Counted from the stretch's first letter, positions 52,439-60,881 are shown. The stretch: DNA of 64,000 nt from Nocardioides sp. S-1144 (GCF_005954645.2 NZ_CP040695.2:3224001-3288000), one strand, 5' to 3'. Notes: generated by a model from the sequence alone, not told the origin. A program made the numbers and translations.

Positions 52439-52825
52439 CTACCACCGCGAGGCGTCGGTGAGGCAGAACGGGTGGCCGGCGGGGTCGAGCAGCACCCGCC
52501 AGGTCTCGCCGGGCTGGGGGTCCGCGAGGGCGGCGCCGAGCCCGAGCGCCCGCTCCTCGGTCGCCGCCACGTCGTCGCAGGCGAGGTCGAGGTGGAACTG
52601 CTTGCCGCCGCCCTCGTCGGGCCAGGACGGCGGCCGGTGGTCCGGCACCTGCCCGAGGCCGAGCGCCGGCGAGGCACCGGTGGGGTCGGTCAGCATGGCG
52701 TACTCGTCCTGCACGTGGGCGACGTCCCAGCCCAGCAGGGCCGACCAGAACGCCGCCTCGGCGCGGACGTCGGCACAGTCGAGGGTGGTCATCTTGAGCA
52801 CGGCGGTCGCCGGTGTCGAGGTCAT
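52439..52825 (-). CDS. VOC / glyoxalase-superfamily protein
   Basis: 128 aa from the ATG at 52825. It has the two beta-alpha-beta-beta-beta units of the VOC fold: AVLKMTTLDCADVRAEAAFWSALLGW, and the metal-type ends in KQFHLDLACDDV and LDPAGHPFCLTDA. Small VOC proteins bind metal or bleomycin-like ligands. The in-frame extension upstream is shadow-like. It is divergent from the AraC-family gene. Confidence 0.85.
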   Translation of the reverse strand: MTSTPATAVLKMTTLDCADVRAEAAFWSALLGWDVAHVQDEYAMLTDPTGASPALGLGQVPDHRPPSWPDEGGGKQFHLDLACDDVAATEERALGLGAALADPQPGETWRVLLDPAGHPFCLTDASRW

Positions 52826-52852
52826 GTCCCCGATCGTCCCTACGATCGTGGG

Positions 52853-53686
52853 GTGGCGGCTAGGAGAAATGCGACGTCGACGCGGGCCGGGATCCTGCGC
52901 CCCGAGGAGTTCGCCCGCCACGTCACCATGGAGCGCACCGAGACGCCGGCCGACCTCGCCCCCTGGGTCGAGTACCACTGGACGCTCGCCTGGGACCTCC
53001 CCGAGCACACGGCGTACCCGAGCGCGGTGATCCCCCACCCGGCCTGCAACCTCACCGTCGAGCACGGGGCCGCGCGGGCGGCGGCCGGCGGCGAGGTCGT
53101 GCTCGTCACCGGGGTCACGACCCGGCGCTTCGAGGTGGAGGTCACCGGCTCGGGCTGGGTCCACGGGGTCAAGCTGCGACCCGGCGGCCTCGTTGCCCTC
53201 ACCGGCGCCGACGCGCGGGCGTGGGTCGACCGCACCGCACCGGCAGCGGAGCTGCTGCCGCGCGGGGTGCTCGACGTGCTCGCCGGCCTGGCCCCCGGCA
53301 CGCCGGCGGCCGACGCGACAAAGGTCGCCGCAGCGGCCGTGCGCCCCCTGGTGCCCGAGACGGTCGACCCGGCCCACAACCGGCTGCTCCACCTCGTCGA
53401 GGCGATGCTCGGCGACCGCACCCTCCTGCGGGTCGACGACGTCGCCGAGCGACACGGGCTCTCGCGGCGCGCCCTGGAGCGGCTCTTCGCGCGCTACGTC
53501 GGCGTCGGGCCCAAGTGGGTGCTGGCCCGCTACCGGATGCACGACGTCGTCACCGTCCTCGACTCCGGCTACGACGGCTCGATGGCCGACCTCGCCGCCG
53601 CCCACGGCTGGTACGACCAGGCGCACTTCGCGCGCGACTTCACCGCGTTGGTCGGCGTCCCGCCGAGCAGCTACCGGCGCGCCTGA
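52853..53686 (+). CDS. AraC-family transcriptional regulator
   Basis: 277 aa from the GTG at 52853. The start is supported by a TACGAT box exactly 6 nt upstream (52841-52846). The N-terminal ligand domain (APWVEYHWTLAWDLPEHTAYPSAVIPHPACNL) is the DUF6597-type found in many AraC proteins. The C-terminal HTH has LLRVDDVAERHGLSRRALERLFARYVGVGPKWVLARYRMH and ends DQAHFARDFTALVGVPPSSYRR. The divergent VOC gene is a possible target. Confidence 0.88.
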   Translation: MAARRNATSTRAGILRPEEFARHVTMERTETPADLAPWVEYHWTLAWDLPEHTAYPSAVIPHPACNLTVEHGAARAAAGGEVVLVTGVTTRRFEVEVTGSGWVHGVKLRPGGLVALTGADARAWVDRTAPAAELLPRGVLDVLAGLAPGTPAADATKVAAAAVRPLVPETVDPAHNRLLHLVEAMLGDRTLLRVDDVAERHGLSRRALERLFARYVGVGPKWVLARYRMHDVVTVLDSGYDGSMADLAAAHGWYDQAHFARDFTALVGVPPSSYRRA

Positions 53687-53749
53687 AGCCACCCGCTGCG
53701 CCCAGCGCGTTCACAGCCAACACACAGACAGCCGGTCCACAGTGTCGTC

Positions 53750-54484
53750 ATGGCTGCCGCACCCGACGTCGTCCCCCGCCTCACCCGTCCCGACGGGTCG
53801 CCGGTCCGGGTGCTCGTGGTCGACGACGAGGTCAACATCGCCGAGCTGATCTCGATGGCGCTGCGCTACGAGGGCTGGCAGGTCGAGACCGCCCACACCG
53901 GCACCCGGGCCGTGGCGGCGGCGCGGGCGACCGAGCCCGACGCCGTGGTGCTCGACATGATGCTGCCGGACCTCGACGGCCTCGAGGTGCTGCGCCGGAT
54001 GCGCGGCACGCACCCCGACGTCCCGGTGCTGTTCCTCACCGCGCGCGACGCCGTCGAGGACCGGATCGCCGGGCTCACCGCCGGCGGTGACGACTACGTC
54101 ACCAAGCCGTTCTCGCTCGAGGAGGTCGTGGCCCGGCTGCGCGCGCTGATGCGCCGCTCCGGCGCCCAGCAGGCGGCGACGTCGTCGGTGCTCGCCGTCG
54201 GCGACCTCACCCTCGACGAGGACAGCCACGAGGTGCGGCGCGCGGGCGCGGAGATCACGCTCACCGCCACCGAGTTCGAGCTGCTGCGCTTCCTCATGCG
54301 CAACCCGAGGCGGGTGCTGAGCAAGGCCCAGATCCTCGACCGCGTCTGGAACTACGACTTCGGCGGCCAGGCCAACGTCGTCGAGCTCTACATCTCCTAC
54401 CTGCGCAAGAAGGTCGACGCCGGCCGCGACCCGATGATCCACACGATGCGCGGCGCCGGGTACGTCCTGAAGCCGGCGCCGTGA
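53750..54484 (+). CDS. OmpR-type response regulator
   Basis: 244 aa. The receiver domain has VLVVDDEVN, the phosphorylated Asp69 in VVLDMMLPDLDG, and the Lys of YVTKPFS. The winged-helix output domain ends in NVVELYISYLRKKVDAGRDPMIHTMRGAGYVL. It overlaps its histidine kinase by 4 bp (the ATG of the last codon region and GTG start), so it forms a two-gene two-component operon. Confidence 0.95.
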   Translation: MAAAPDVVPRLTRPDGSPVRVLVVDDEVNIAELISMALRYEGWQVETAHTGTRAVAAARATEPDAVVLDMMLPDLDGLEVLRRMRGTHPDVPVLFLTARDAVEDRIAGLTAGGDDYVTKPFSLEEVVARLRALMRRSGAQQAATSSVLAVGDLTLDEDSHEVRRAGAEITLTATEFELLRFLMRNPRRVLSKAQILDRVWNYDFGGQANVVELYISYLRKKVDAGRDPMIHTMRGAGYVLKPAP

Positions 54485-55902
54485 GGGACCGCTTCGCCTC
54501 GCTCACCGCGCGACTGGTCGGCACCGCCGTCGCGCTCGTCGTGCTCGTCTCGGTCTTCGTCGGCGGCGCCACCGCGCTGGCGATGCGCGCCTACCTCACC
54601 CACCAGCTCGACCAGGACGTCGCCGACTCGAGCCAGCGGGCGCTCGGGCCGGGTGGCGACGGACCCGGTTTCGGCGACCCCGGCGGCCGACCCGCACCCC
54701 GGTTGGGGACCGAGGTCGGCACGGTCACCGCCGAGCTCGAGGAGGGGCGGGCCCCGCAGGCGCTGGTCCTCAGCGAGCGGTCCGGCGCGAGCTGGACCGC
54801 GGAGGTCGCCGTCGGCGACGACGTCGTGGACGTCCTGGCCGACGTGCCCGCCGACGGCCGGGTCCGTGGCGTCGACCTGCCCGGCCTCGGCGCCTACCGG
54901 GTGGTCGCGATCGACCTCGGTGACAAGGTCGTCGTGACCGGCCTGCCGGCCGACGAGGTGGGCGACGCGGTCCGGACCCTCGTCCTCGGCGAGGTCGTGC
55001 TCATCGTCGTCGGCGGGGTGCTCGCGCTGGCCGGCAGCCTGCTCCTCGTGCGGCGCCAGCTGCGTCCGCTGCGCGAGGTCGCCGAGACCGCGCACACCGT
55101 CGCGGCGCTGCCGCTGGAGTCGGGCGAGATCGGCGTCACCGAGCGGGTGCCGGCCCACCTGACCGACGAGCGCACCGAGGTCGGGCAGGTCGGCGCCGCC
55201 CTCAACACCCTGCTGGCGCACGTCGAGGGCTCGCTCGACGCGCGGCACGCGAGCGAGCAGCGGGTGCGACAGTTCGTCGCCGACGCCTCGCACGAGCTGC
55301 GCACGCCGCTCACGACGATCGCCGGATACACCGAGCTGGCCCGCCGACGACCCGACGACACCGCGGTCGCGGCGACCGCGCTGACGAAGGTCGCCGACGA
55401 GTCGAAGCGGATGACCGCCCTGGTGGAGGACCTGCTGCTGCTGGCCCGCCTCGACTCGGGCCGGCCCCTCCGACGCGACCCGGTCGACCTGACCCGGCTC
55501 CTGCTGGAGGCGGTCGCGGACGCCCGCGTCGTCGGCCCCGAGCACCACTGGCGCCTGGACCTGCCCGACGAGGCCGTCGAGGTCGAGGGTGACGCCGACC
55601 GGCTGCACCAGGTGCTGACGAACCTGCTGACCAACGCCCGCAGGTACACCCCGCCCGGCACCACCGTCACCGTCACCGCGCGCCGCGGCGGCTTCAGCGT
55701 CCACGACGACGGCCCCGGCTTCGACCCCGAGGTCCTCCCCCACGCCTTCGAGCGGTTCGCCCGCGCCGACGTCTCCCGTCACCGCGAGGGCGGCGTCGGC
55801 CTCGGCCTGGCGCTGGTGGAGGCGATCGTGACCGCGCACGGTGGGACCGTGCGGCTCACCAGTGCGCCCGGGGACACCCTGGTCGACGTCCGGCTCGACT
55901 GA
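54481..55902 (+). CDS. Sensor histidine kinase
   Basis: 473 aa. Two membrane helices (about 10-38 and 160-182) flank an extracytoplasmic sensor domain. A HAMP linker follows, then HisKA with His271 in ASHELRTPLTTIAGY. The ATP-binding part has TNLLTNARRYTPPGTTV (N box), VHDDGPGFDPEVLPHAFERFARAD (G1/F) and GGVGLGLALVEAIV (G2). It phosphorylates the preceding regulator; the stimulus is unknown. Confidence 0.95.
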   Translation: MRDRFASLTARLVGTAVALVVLVSVFVGGATALAMRAYLTHQLDQDVADSSQRALGPGGDGPGFGDPGGRPAPRLGTEVGTVTAELEEGRAPQALVLSERSGASWTAEVAVGDDVVDVLADVPADGRVRGVDLPGLGAYRVVAIDLGDKVVVTGLPADEVGDAVRTLVLGEVVLIVVGGVLALAGSLLLVRRQLRPLREVAETAHTVAALPLESGEIGVTERVPAHLTDERTEVGQVGAALNTLLAHVEGSLDARHASEQRVRQFVADASHELRTPLTTIAGYTELARRRPDDTAVAATALTKVADESKRMTALVEDLLLLARLDSGRPLRRDPVDLTRLLLEAVADARVVGPEHHWRLDLPDEAVEVEGDADRLHQVLTNLLTNARRYTPPGTTVTVTARRGGFSVHDDGPGFDPEVLPHAFERFARADVSRHREGGVGLGLALVEAIVTAHGGTVRLTSAPGDTLVDVRLD

Positions 55903-55914
55903 CGCCTGGCTCGA

Positions 55915-55994
55915 CCGGGACCCCGGAAGACGGGGATCCCGGACGAAAGGGATCCCGGTCGTCGGGGATCCCGGACGACGGGGATCCCCGACGA
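55915..55994. repeat. Five tandem 16-bp repeats with GGGATCCC palindromes
   Basis: Five exact-period 16-bp units (55915, 55931, 55947, 55963, 55979), consensus CGGGGATCCCGGACGA. The second and fourth copies are identical; the others differ by 2-5 bases. Four of the copies contain the GGGATCCC palindrome. The array lies in the 102 bp between two convergent genes, so it may act as a terminator or a binding array. There are no spacers, so this is not CRISPR. Confidence 0.85.
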
Positions 55995-56004
55995 CGGGGC
56001 GCGC

Positions 56005-56889
56005 TCAGCTGACGTAGCTGCGGCGGCGCACGTCGAAGCTCAGGTCGCCGTCGGTGGTCACGGTCAGCGGGGCCAGCTGCAGCTCGTCCCACGACTCGAC
56101 CCACGGCGCCTGGTCGACGAAGACGGTGTAGCCCGGGACGACGTCGGTGCGCGCCGTGGTGACCGGTCGGGTCGCCTGCCCCTGCGCCGAGATCGACACC
56201 TCGGCGTCCCCGGGAACCGATCCGACCAGCACGTAACCCGGCCCCTCGACGGTGTCGACCACGCCGGGCTCCTCGCGCATGCCGCCCCACATGACGAACC
56301 GCTCGCTGGTGTCGGCGGCCGGCGCGGTCGCGCAGAACAGGCGCAGGATCCGACCCTGGTAGCGGACGCCGAGCGAGAGGCAGGCGTCGGCGGCCCCGGG
56401 CCCGGTGGCCGCGGCGTAGAGCACCTGCTCGTAGCCGTAGTAGTCGCCGAGCTCGACCATCTCGCCCAGGATCTCGCCCTCCTCCCACTCACCGGAGAAC
56501 CGGCCGCCGCCGGGGATCGGCACCCGGACCGGCTCCACCGTGCCCGGCGGCGGGGGGTCGACGTTGTCGGTGGCCCCGGCGTCCGGCGGGGTCGTGGCCG
56601 TCGTCGGGCCGGTCGTCGGGGCCGTGCTCGGGTCGGGCCGGGTGCTGGAGGGGGCAGCGGGGCCCGAGTCGGGCGCCGCCCCGTCCGGTCCGCCGACGAC
56701 CGCCAGCGGCACCGCGACCGCCAGCACCACGGCCGCGGCGGCCGCGCCGACGGCGAGGCGCCGGCGTCGCACCAGGCGGCGTCCGCCGGCGCGCAGCGCG
56801 GCGAGGTCGGGCGGGGTCGGGGTGGTCGGGTCCGCCGCGACCAGGCGCGCCATCGCGTCGTCGTCGGGGAGGTCGGTCTGCTGGTTCAT
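56005..56889 (-). CDS. Membrane partner (possible anti-sigma factor) of the SigE-family sigma
   Basis: 294 aa from the ATG at 56889, overlapping the sigma-factor stop (ATGA). Residues 1-44 are cytoplasmic (DDDAMARLVAADPTTPTPPDLAALRAGGRRLVRRRR). A membrane helix (about 45-67), a Ser/Thr/Pro linker and an outer domain follow (GYEQVLYAAATGPGAADACLSLGVRYQ). No zinc HxxxCxxC motif is present, so it is not a classical ZAS anti-sigma. Pairing and topology make it the likely sensor for the sigma factor. Confidence 0.75.
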   Translation of the reverse strand: MNQQTDLPDDDAMARLVAADPTTPTPPDLAALRAGGRRLVRRRRLAVGAAAAAVVLAVAVPLAVVGGPDGAAPDSGPAAPSSTRPDPSTAPTTGPTTATTPPDAGATDNVDPPPPGTVEPVRVPIPGGGRFSGEWEEGEILGEMVELGDYYGYEQVLYAAATGPGAADACLSLGVRYQGRILRLFCATAPAADTSERFVMWGGMREEPGVVDTVEGPGYVLVGSVPGDAEVSISAQGQATRPVTTARTDVVPGYTVFVDQAPWVESWDELQLAPLTVTTDGDLSFDVRRRSYVS

Positions 56890-57368
56890 CGGGGGTTCCT
56901 CTCCTGGTCGGCGCGGACCCGGGCCAGGGCGCGCGAGGCGGTGCTGCGGACGGTGCCGGGGGCGACGCCGAGACGCTCGGCGACCTCCTTCTCCGGGGTG
57001 TCCAGGTAGTAGCGGTAGACGATGATCGAGCGCTCCCGCGGGGTGAGCCGGGCGAGCAGGTCGACCAGCTCGCTGCGGTCCTCGAACGTGTCGTCGTCGT
57101 CGGTGGCCCGCTCGGGCACGTGCTCGACCGGCACCGGGCGGCGTCGCCGGGTGGTGTCGATGTAGGCGTTGACCAGGGCTCGGTGCACGTAGGAGTAGGC
57201 ACCCTCCTTCCGCACCGCCGACCACCGGGCGTAGCTGCGGGTCAGCGCCGTCTGGACCAGGTCCTCGGCGTCGTGGCTGTCGTGGGCGAGCAGGTAGGCC
57301 GCCCGCCTCAGCCGGGGCCAGGCGGCGAGGACGAACTCCTCGAACTCCTGGTCTCGTCTCGTCGTCAT
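56886..57368 (-). CDS. SigE-family RNA polymerase sigma factor (ECF type)
   Basis: 160 aa from the ATG at 57368, preceded by GGAGGAAA. Region 2 has DSHDAEDLVQTALTRSYARW; region 4 has LTPRERSIIVYRYYLDTPEKEVAERLGVAPGTVRSTASRAL. The length and the AEDLVQTALTR start fit the SigE (SACE-type) actinobacterial subfamily. Translationally coupled to the membrane protein after it. It probably controls envelope or stress genes. Confidence 0.92.
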   Translation of the reverse strand: MTTRRDQEFEEFVLAAWPRLRRAAYLLAHDSHDAEDLVQTALTRSYARWSAVRKEGAYSYVHRALVNAYIDTTRRRRPVPVEHVPERATDDDDTFEDRSELVDLLARLTPRERSIIVYRYYLDTPEKEVAERLGVAPGTVRSTASRALARVRADQERNPR

Positions 57369-57470
57369 CGTTTCCTCCGCGTCACCCGCTGCGTCGTCGC
57401 ACTGTCTCACCCGTCCCTACGCCGGTCCGGGCGGTGAGGTTGAGCGGATCCCGGATTCGTCCGAGCGAGA

Positions 57471-57483
57471 ATTGTCTGACAAT
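57471..57483. promoter_or_regulatory. Perfect dyad ATTGTCTGACAAT upstream of rocD
   Basis: ATTGTC-T-GACAAT is a perfect 6+1+6 inverted repeat in AT-richer sequence. It lies 51 bp before the rocD start and overlaps the expected -35 region of a promoter with TACCGT at 57499-57504. TNGTCTGACNA-type dyads are typical of GntR/FadR regulators; the binding protein is not in the window. Confidence 0.6.
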
Positions 57484-57533
57484 CTTGGGGACAGCCCCTA
57501 CCGTGGGCTGAGACCCCGAGGAGAGGAGTGACC

Positions 57534-58775
57534 ATGACCGCGTCGCTGACGGAGCAGACCGAGCACACCGAGCCGGGCGCCGCCGCCGAGTTCACCCGCG
57601 CCGAGGCCCGCACGGCCCACAACTACCACCCGCTCCCCGTCGTGGTCGCCCACGCCGAGGGCGCCTGGATGACCGACGTCGACGGCCGCCGCTACCTCGA
57701 CCTCCTCGCCGGCTACTCCGCGCTGAACTTCGGCCACTCCCACCCGCGTCTCCTCGAGACCGCCCACGCCCAGCTCGACCGGCTCACCCTGACCAGCCGC
57801 GCCTTCGTGCACGACCAGTTCGCCGACTTCACCGCCAAGCTCGGCGACCTGTGCGGCAAGGAGCTCGTGCTGCCGATGAACACCGGCGCCGAGGCGGTCG
57901 AGACCGCGCTGAAGGTGATGCGCAAGTGGGGCTACGAGGTCAAGGGCGTCGCGGCCGACCAGGCCGAGATCATCGTCGCCAGCGGCAACTTCCACGGCCG
58001 CACCACGACCATCGTCGGCTTCTCCGACGACCCCGACGCCCGCGACGGCTTCGGCCCGTTCGCGCCCGGCTTCGTCACCGTGCCGTACGGCGACCTCGCG
58101 GCCCTCGAGGCCGCGATCACGCCCCGCACGGTCGGCGTGCTCGTCGAGCCGATCCAGGGCGAGGGCGGCGTGGTCATCCCGCCGGCCGGCTACCTGACCG
58201 GCATCCGCGAGGCCTGCACCCGGGAGAACGTCCTCTTCGCCGCCGACGAGATCCAGGCCGGCCTGGGCCGGACCGGCCGCACCTTCGCCTGCGACCACGA
58301 GGACGTCGTCCCCGACCTCTACGTGCTCGGCAAGGCGCTCGGCGCCGGCATCGTCCCGGTCTCGGCCGTGGTGGCCGACCGCGACGTCCTCGGCGTGCTC
58401 AAGCCCGGCCAGCACGGCTCGACCTTCGGCGGCAACGCCCTGGCCTGCGCGGTCGGCTCCGCCGTCGTCGACCTGCTCGCCACCGGTGACTTCCAGCGCC
58501 GCTCGGCCGAGCTCGGCGAGATGCTGCGCGAGCGGCTCGAGGCGATGGTCGGCCACGGTGTCGTCGGCGTCCGGGTCCGCGGTCTGTGGGCCGGCGTCGA
58601 CGTCGACCCGGCGGTCGGCACCGGTCGCGAGGTCTGCGAGGCGCTGATGGCCCGCGGCGTCCTGGCCAAGGACACCCACGGCTCGACCATCCGGCTCGCT
58701 CCCCCGCTCGTGGTCTCCGAGGCCGACCTCGCCTGGGGCCTCGACCAGCTCGCCGCGGTCGTCTCCGGGGCCTGA
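57534..58775 (+). CDS. rocD: Ornithine aminotransferase
   Basis: 413 aa from the ATG at 57534 with GGAGAGGAG upstream. Class III PLP-transaminase landmarks: MNTGAEAVETALK (cofactor phosphate cup), SGNFHGRT, VEPIQGEGGVVIPP, FAADEIQAGLGRTG, and the PLP-Lys267 in LGKALGAG. It converts L-ornithine and 2-oxoglutarate to glutamate semialdehyde and glutamate in arginine breakdown. A GntR-type dyad precedes it. Confidence 0.9.
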   Translation: MTASLTEQTEHTEPGAAAEFTRAEARTAHNYHPLPVVVAHAEGAWMTDVDGRRYLDLLAGYSALNFGHSHPRLLETAHAQLDRLTLTSRAFVHDQFADFTAKLGDLCGKELVLPMNTGAEAVETALKVMRKWGYEVKGVAADQAEIIVASGNFHGRTTTIVGFSDDPDARDGFGPFAPGFVTVPYGDLAALEAAITPRTVGVLVEPIQGEGGVVIPPAGYLTGIREACTRENVLFAADEIQAGLGRTGRTFACDHEDVVPDLYVLGKALGAGIVPVSAVVADRDVLGVLKPGQHGSTFGGNALACAVGSAVVDLLATGDFQRRSAELGEMLRERLEAMVGHGVVGVRVRGLWAGVDVDPAVGTGREVCEALMARGVLAKDTHGSTIRLAPPLVVSEADLAWGLDQLAAVVSGA

Positions 58776-58802
58776 CCCTCCGCCTCCGCCCGACCCCCCG
58801 CT

Positions 58803-58828
58803 GACCCGTCAGTGATCACTGACGGGTC
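58803..58828. terminator. 26-bp perfect palindrome between convergent rocD and tetR
   Basis: A 13+13 perfect inverted repeat (GACCCGTCAGTGA with its complement). It starts 28 bp after the rocD stop and runs 13 bp into the end of the TetR gene. As RNA it folds as a hairpin in both directions, so a bidirectional terminator is likely. It lacks a strong U tract. Confidence 0.6.
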
Positions 58829-59460
58829 GGCGTGGACGCGGCGACGAGGGCCGGCAGCGAGGTGGCCAGCAGGTGCAGCAGCTCGTCGCGGGTGACGCCG
58901 GTGGGCGCGGCGACCCACGACAGCACGACGTCCTCGGCCATCGCCGACCAGCCGCGCACCAGCAGCCGGGTGGCCGGGGTGTCGGGCAGGAGTGCGCCGC
59001 CGTCCCCGCCCTGGTCCTCGACGAAGATCCGGTCGGTGAGGGCCGCGCGGGCCTCGTCGTAGATCGCGCGGAGCGTCTCGTTGCCGCCCTGGGCACCCTT
59101 GACCAGTGACAGGTAGCCCTCGTAGCTGGCCTCCACGTAGGCGAGGTAGGCCGCCATCGACGTCGCGAGCCGCTCGAGCGGGTCCCCCGACGACGGCGGC
59201 GCGGTCTGCGCGATGAGGTCGTCGGCCGCGCGCCGGACGACCGCCTCGTGGAAGGCGTGCTTGCTGCCGAAGTAGTGGTAGAGCAGGCCGCGGGAGATGC
59301 CGGCCTCCTCGGCGAGGACCTCGATGCTGAGCTCGTCGAGCGAGCGGTGCGCGAGCAGCGTGACGCCGAGGTCGAGCAGCTGGGAGCGGCGCTCGGCCGG
59401 CGAGAGCCGGGTCCTCGACGTCCTGCCCACCGCGGTGCGGTCCTGCGTGCCTCCGGTCAC
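58816..59460 (-). CDS. TetR-family repressor
   Basis: 214 aa from a GTG. The HTH is LDELSIEVLAEEAGISRGLLYHYFGSKHAFHEAVV (about residues 41-75). The C-terminal ligand domain has the TetR_C-type helices (AYLAYVEASYEGYLSLVKGAQGGNETLRAIYDEAR). It is divergent from an SDR gene across 48 bp that carry a perfect dyad, so it probably represses both. Confidence 0.92.
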   Translation of the reverse strand: MTGGTQDRTAVGRTSRTRLSPAERRSQLLDLGVTLLAHRSLDELSIEVLAEEAGISRGLLYHYFGSKHAFHEAVVRRAADDLIAQTAPPSSGDPLERLATSMAAYLAYVEASYEGYLSLVKGAQGGNETLRAIYDEARAALTDRIFVEDQGGDGGALLPDTPATRLLVRGWSAMAEDVVLSWVAAPTGVTRDELLHLLATSLPALVAASTPTRQ

Positions 59461-59469
59461 GCCCCCACT

Positions 59470-59502
59470 CTATTGACGATTGTTCAATAGCGCCACTACC
59501 GT
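59470..59502 (+). promoter_or_regulatory. TetR operator and promoter of the SDR gene
   Basis: CTATTGA-N7-TCAATAG (59470-59490) is a perfect 7-bp dyad. It overlaps a -35 TTGACG (59473-59478), 18 bp before a -10 TACCGT (59497-59502), which is 6 nt before the ATG at 59509. Binding of the TetR protein here would block the polymerase. Confidence 0.75.
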
Positions 59503-59508
59503 CGAGGC

Positions 59509-60351
59509 ATGAAGACCCTCCACGACAAGGTCGTCGTCATCACCGGCGCCGGCTCCGGCATCGGCCGGGCCCTCGCGCTGCACACCGCGGCCCAGGGCTC
59601 GCTGCTCGCCCTCTCGGACGTCGACGAGGCCGGTCTCGCCGAGACCGTGCGCCTGGTCGAGGCCGCCGGCGTCGCGAAGGTGCGCGGCGACCGGCTCGAC
59701 GTCGCCGACCGCGACGCGTTCGCCCGCTACGCCCTCGACGTCGTCGAGGACTTCGGCCGGGTCAACGTCGTGGTCAACAACGCCGGCGTCGCGCTGGCCG
59801 GCGACCTGACCGACCTCGAGTACGGCGACATGGACTGGATCATGGGGATCAACTTCTGGGGTGTCGTGCACGGCACCAAGGAGTTCCTCCCCCACCTCAT
59901 CGCCAGCGGTGACGGGCACGTCGTCAACCTGTCGTCGCTGTTCGGGCTGATCTCGATGCCCGGCCAGTCGATGTACAACGCCTCCAAGTACGCCGTGCGC
60001 GGGATGACCGAGGCACTGCGGGAGGAGATGCTGGTCGCGGGTCACCCGGTCGGCGTCACCGCCGTCCACCCCGGCGGCATCAAGACCGCGATCGCCCGCA
60101 ACGCCCGGTACTCCGCGAAGGAGGACGGCGCCGCCTCGGCGCGGCTGTTCGACAAGAAGCTGGCCCGGATGACGCCGGAGAAGGCCGCGGCGATCATCGT
60201 GCGCGGCATCGAGCGGAACCAGGCGCGGGTCCTCGTCGGCATCGACGCCCACGCCCTGCACCACCTCGCCAAGCTCACCGGCTCGCGCTACCAGGACCTC
60301 GTCGCCCGCGCGTCCAAGAAGGTCGTGCCCGACAAGGCGACCATCGTCTGA
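59509..60351 (+). CDS. Short-chain dehydrogenase/reductase
   Basis: 280 aa. Cofactor motif TGAGSGIG (residues 12-19), NNAGVAL, the catalytic Ser in NLSSLFG, and YNASK with Tyr156 and Lys160. Asp in SDVDEAG (end of beta2) suggests NAD preference. The C-terminal extension (about 200-280) is longer than in the smallest SDRs. It likely oxidises or reduces a lipid or alcohol; under TetR control. Confidence 0.9.
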   Translation: MKTLHDKVVVITGAGSGIGRALALHTAAQGSLLALSDVDEAGLAETVRLVEAAGVAKVRGDRLDVADRDAFARYALDVVEDFGRVNVVVNNAGVALAGDLTDLEYGDMDWIMGINFWGVVHGTKEFLPHLIASGDGHVVNLSSLFGLISMPGQSMYNASKYAVRGMTEALREEMLVAGHPVGVTAVHPGGIKTAIARNARYSAKEDGAASARLFDKKLARMTPEKAAAIIVRGIERNQARVLVGIDAHALHHLAKLTGSRYQDLVARASKKVVPDKATIV

Positions 60352-60353
60352 GC

Positions 60354-60881
60354 ATGCCCCTGCACCCCGGCGACGCCGTCCGCGTCGAGATGACCAAGTG
60401 GGTCGACCGGCCGCACTGGGCCTTCGACGCCCAGCACCTCGGCTCCGACGCGCACGGCGACTGGATCGGCATCCCCGCCGGCACGACGATGGCGCGCCCG
60501 GGCGCGACGTTCGTGTCCTCGACCGACCAGGTCGTGCTCGTGCCACCCGACGCCGGCTGGGTGGCCACCTTCCACGCCCCGGGCTACCGCGTCACGACCT
60601 ACGTCGACATCACCACCGTCCCGCGCTGGGACGGCGCGGTGCTGCGGGCGGTCGACCTCGACCTCGACGTCGTGCGCACCGCCGAGGGCGTGACCTTCGT
60701 CGACGACGAGGACGAGTTCGCCGAGCACCAGCTCACCCACGCCTACCCGGCGGAGGTGGTCACCGCTGCGGAGGAGTCCTGCGCGTGGGTCCTGGCGCAG
60801 GTTCGTCGCGAGCACCCTCCGTTCGACGGCGCGTGCGCCGATCGATGGCTCGACCGGCTCGCCGGCCGAGCAGGCTGCTAG
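60354..60881 (+). CDS. DUF402 family protein
   Basis: 175 aa, starting 2 bp after the SDR stop. The DUF402 pattern is present: VDRPHWAFDAQHLG, then VVLVPPDAGWVATFHAPG, YRVTTYVDITTVPRWDG and ATG-proximal DLDLDVVRTAEGVTFVDDEDEFAEHQLTHAYP. The two acidic clusters (DLDLDVV and DDEDEF) are the metal-binding acids of the DUF402/phosphohydrolase-like family. Its last 122 bp overlap the 3' end of the convergent thrE-like gene. Confidence 0.88.
   Translation: MPLHPGDAVRVEMTKWVDRPHWAFDAQHLGSDAHGDWIGIPAGTTMARPGATFVSSTDQVVLVPPDAGWVATFHAPGYRVTTYVDITTVPRWDGAVLRAVDLDLDVVRTAEGVTFVDDEDEFAEHQLTHAYPAEVVTAAEESCAWVLAQVRREHPPFDGACADRWLDRLAGRAGC

Noticed and set aside
55915..55994. CRISPR array
   Set aside because: The repeats are contiguous with no spacers and there are no cas genes.
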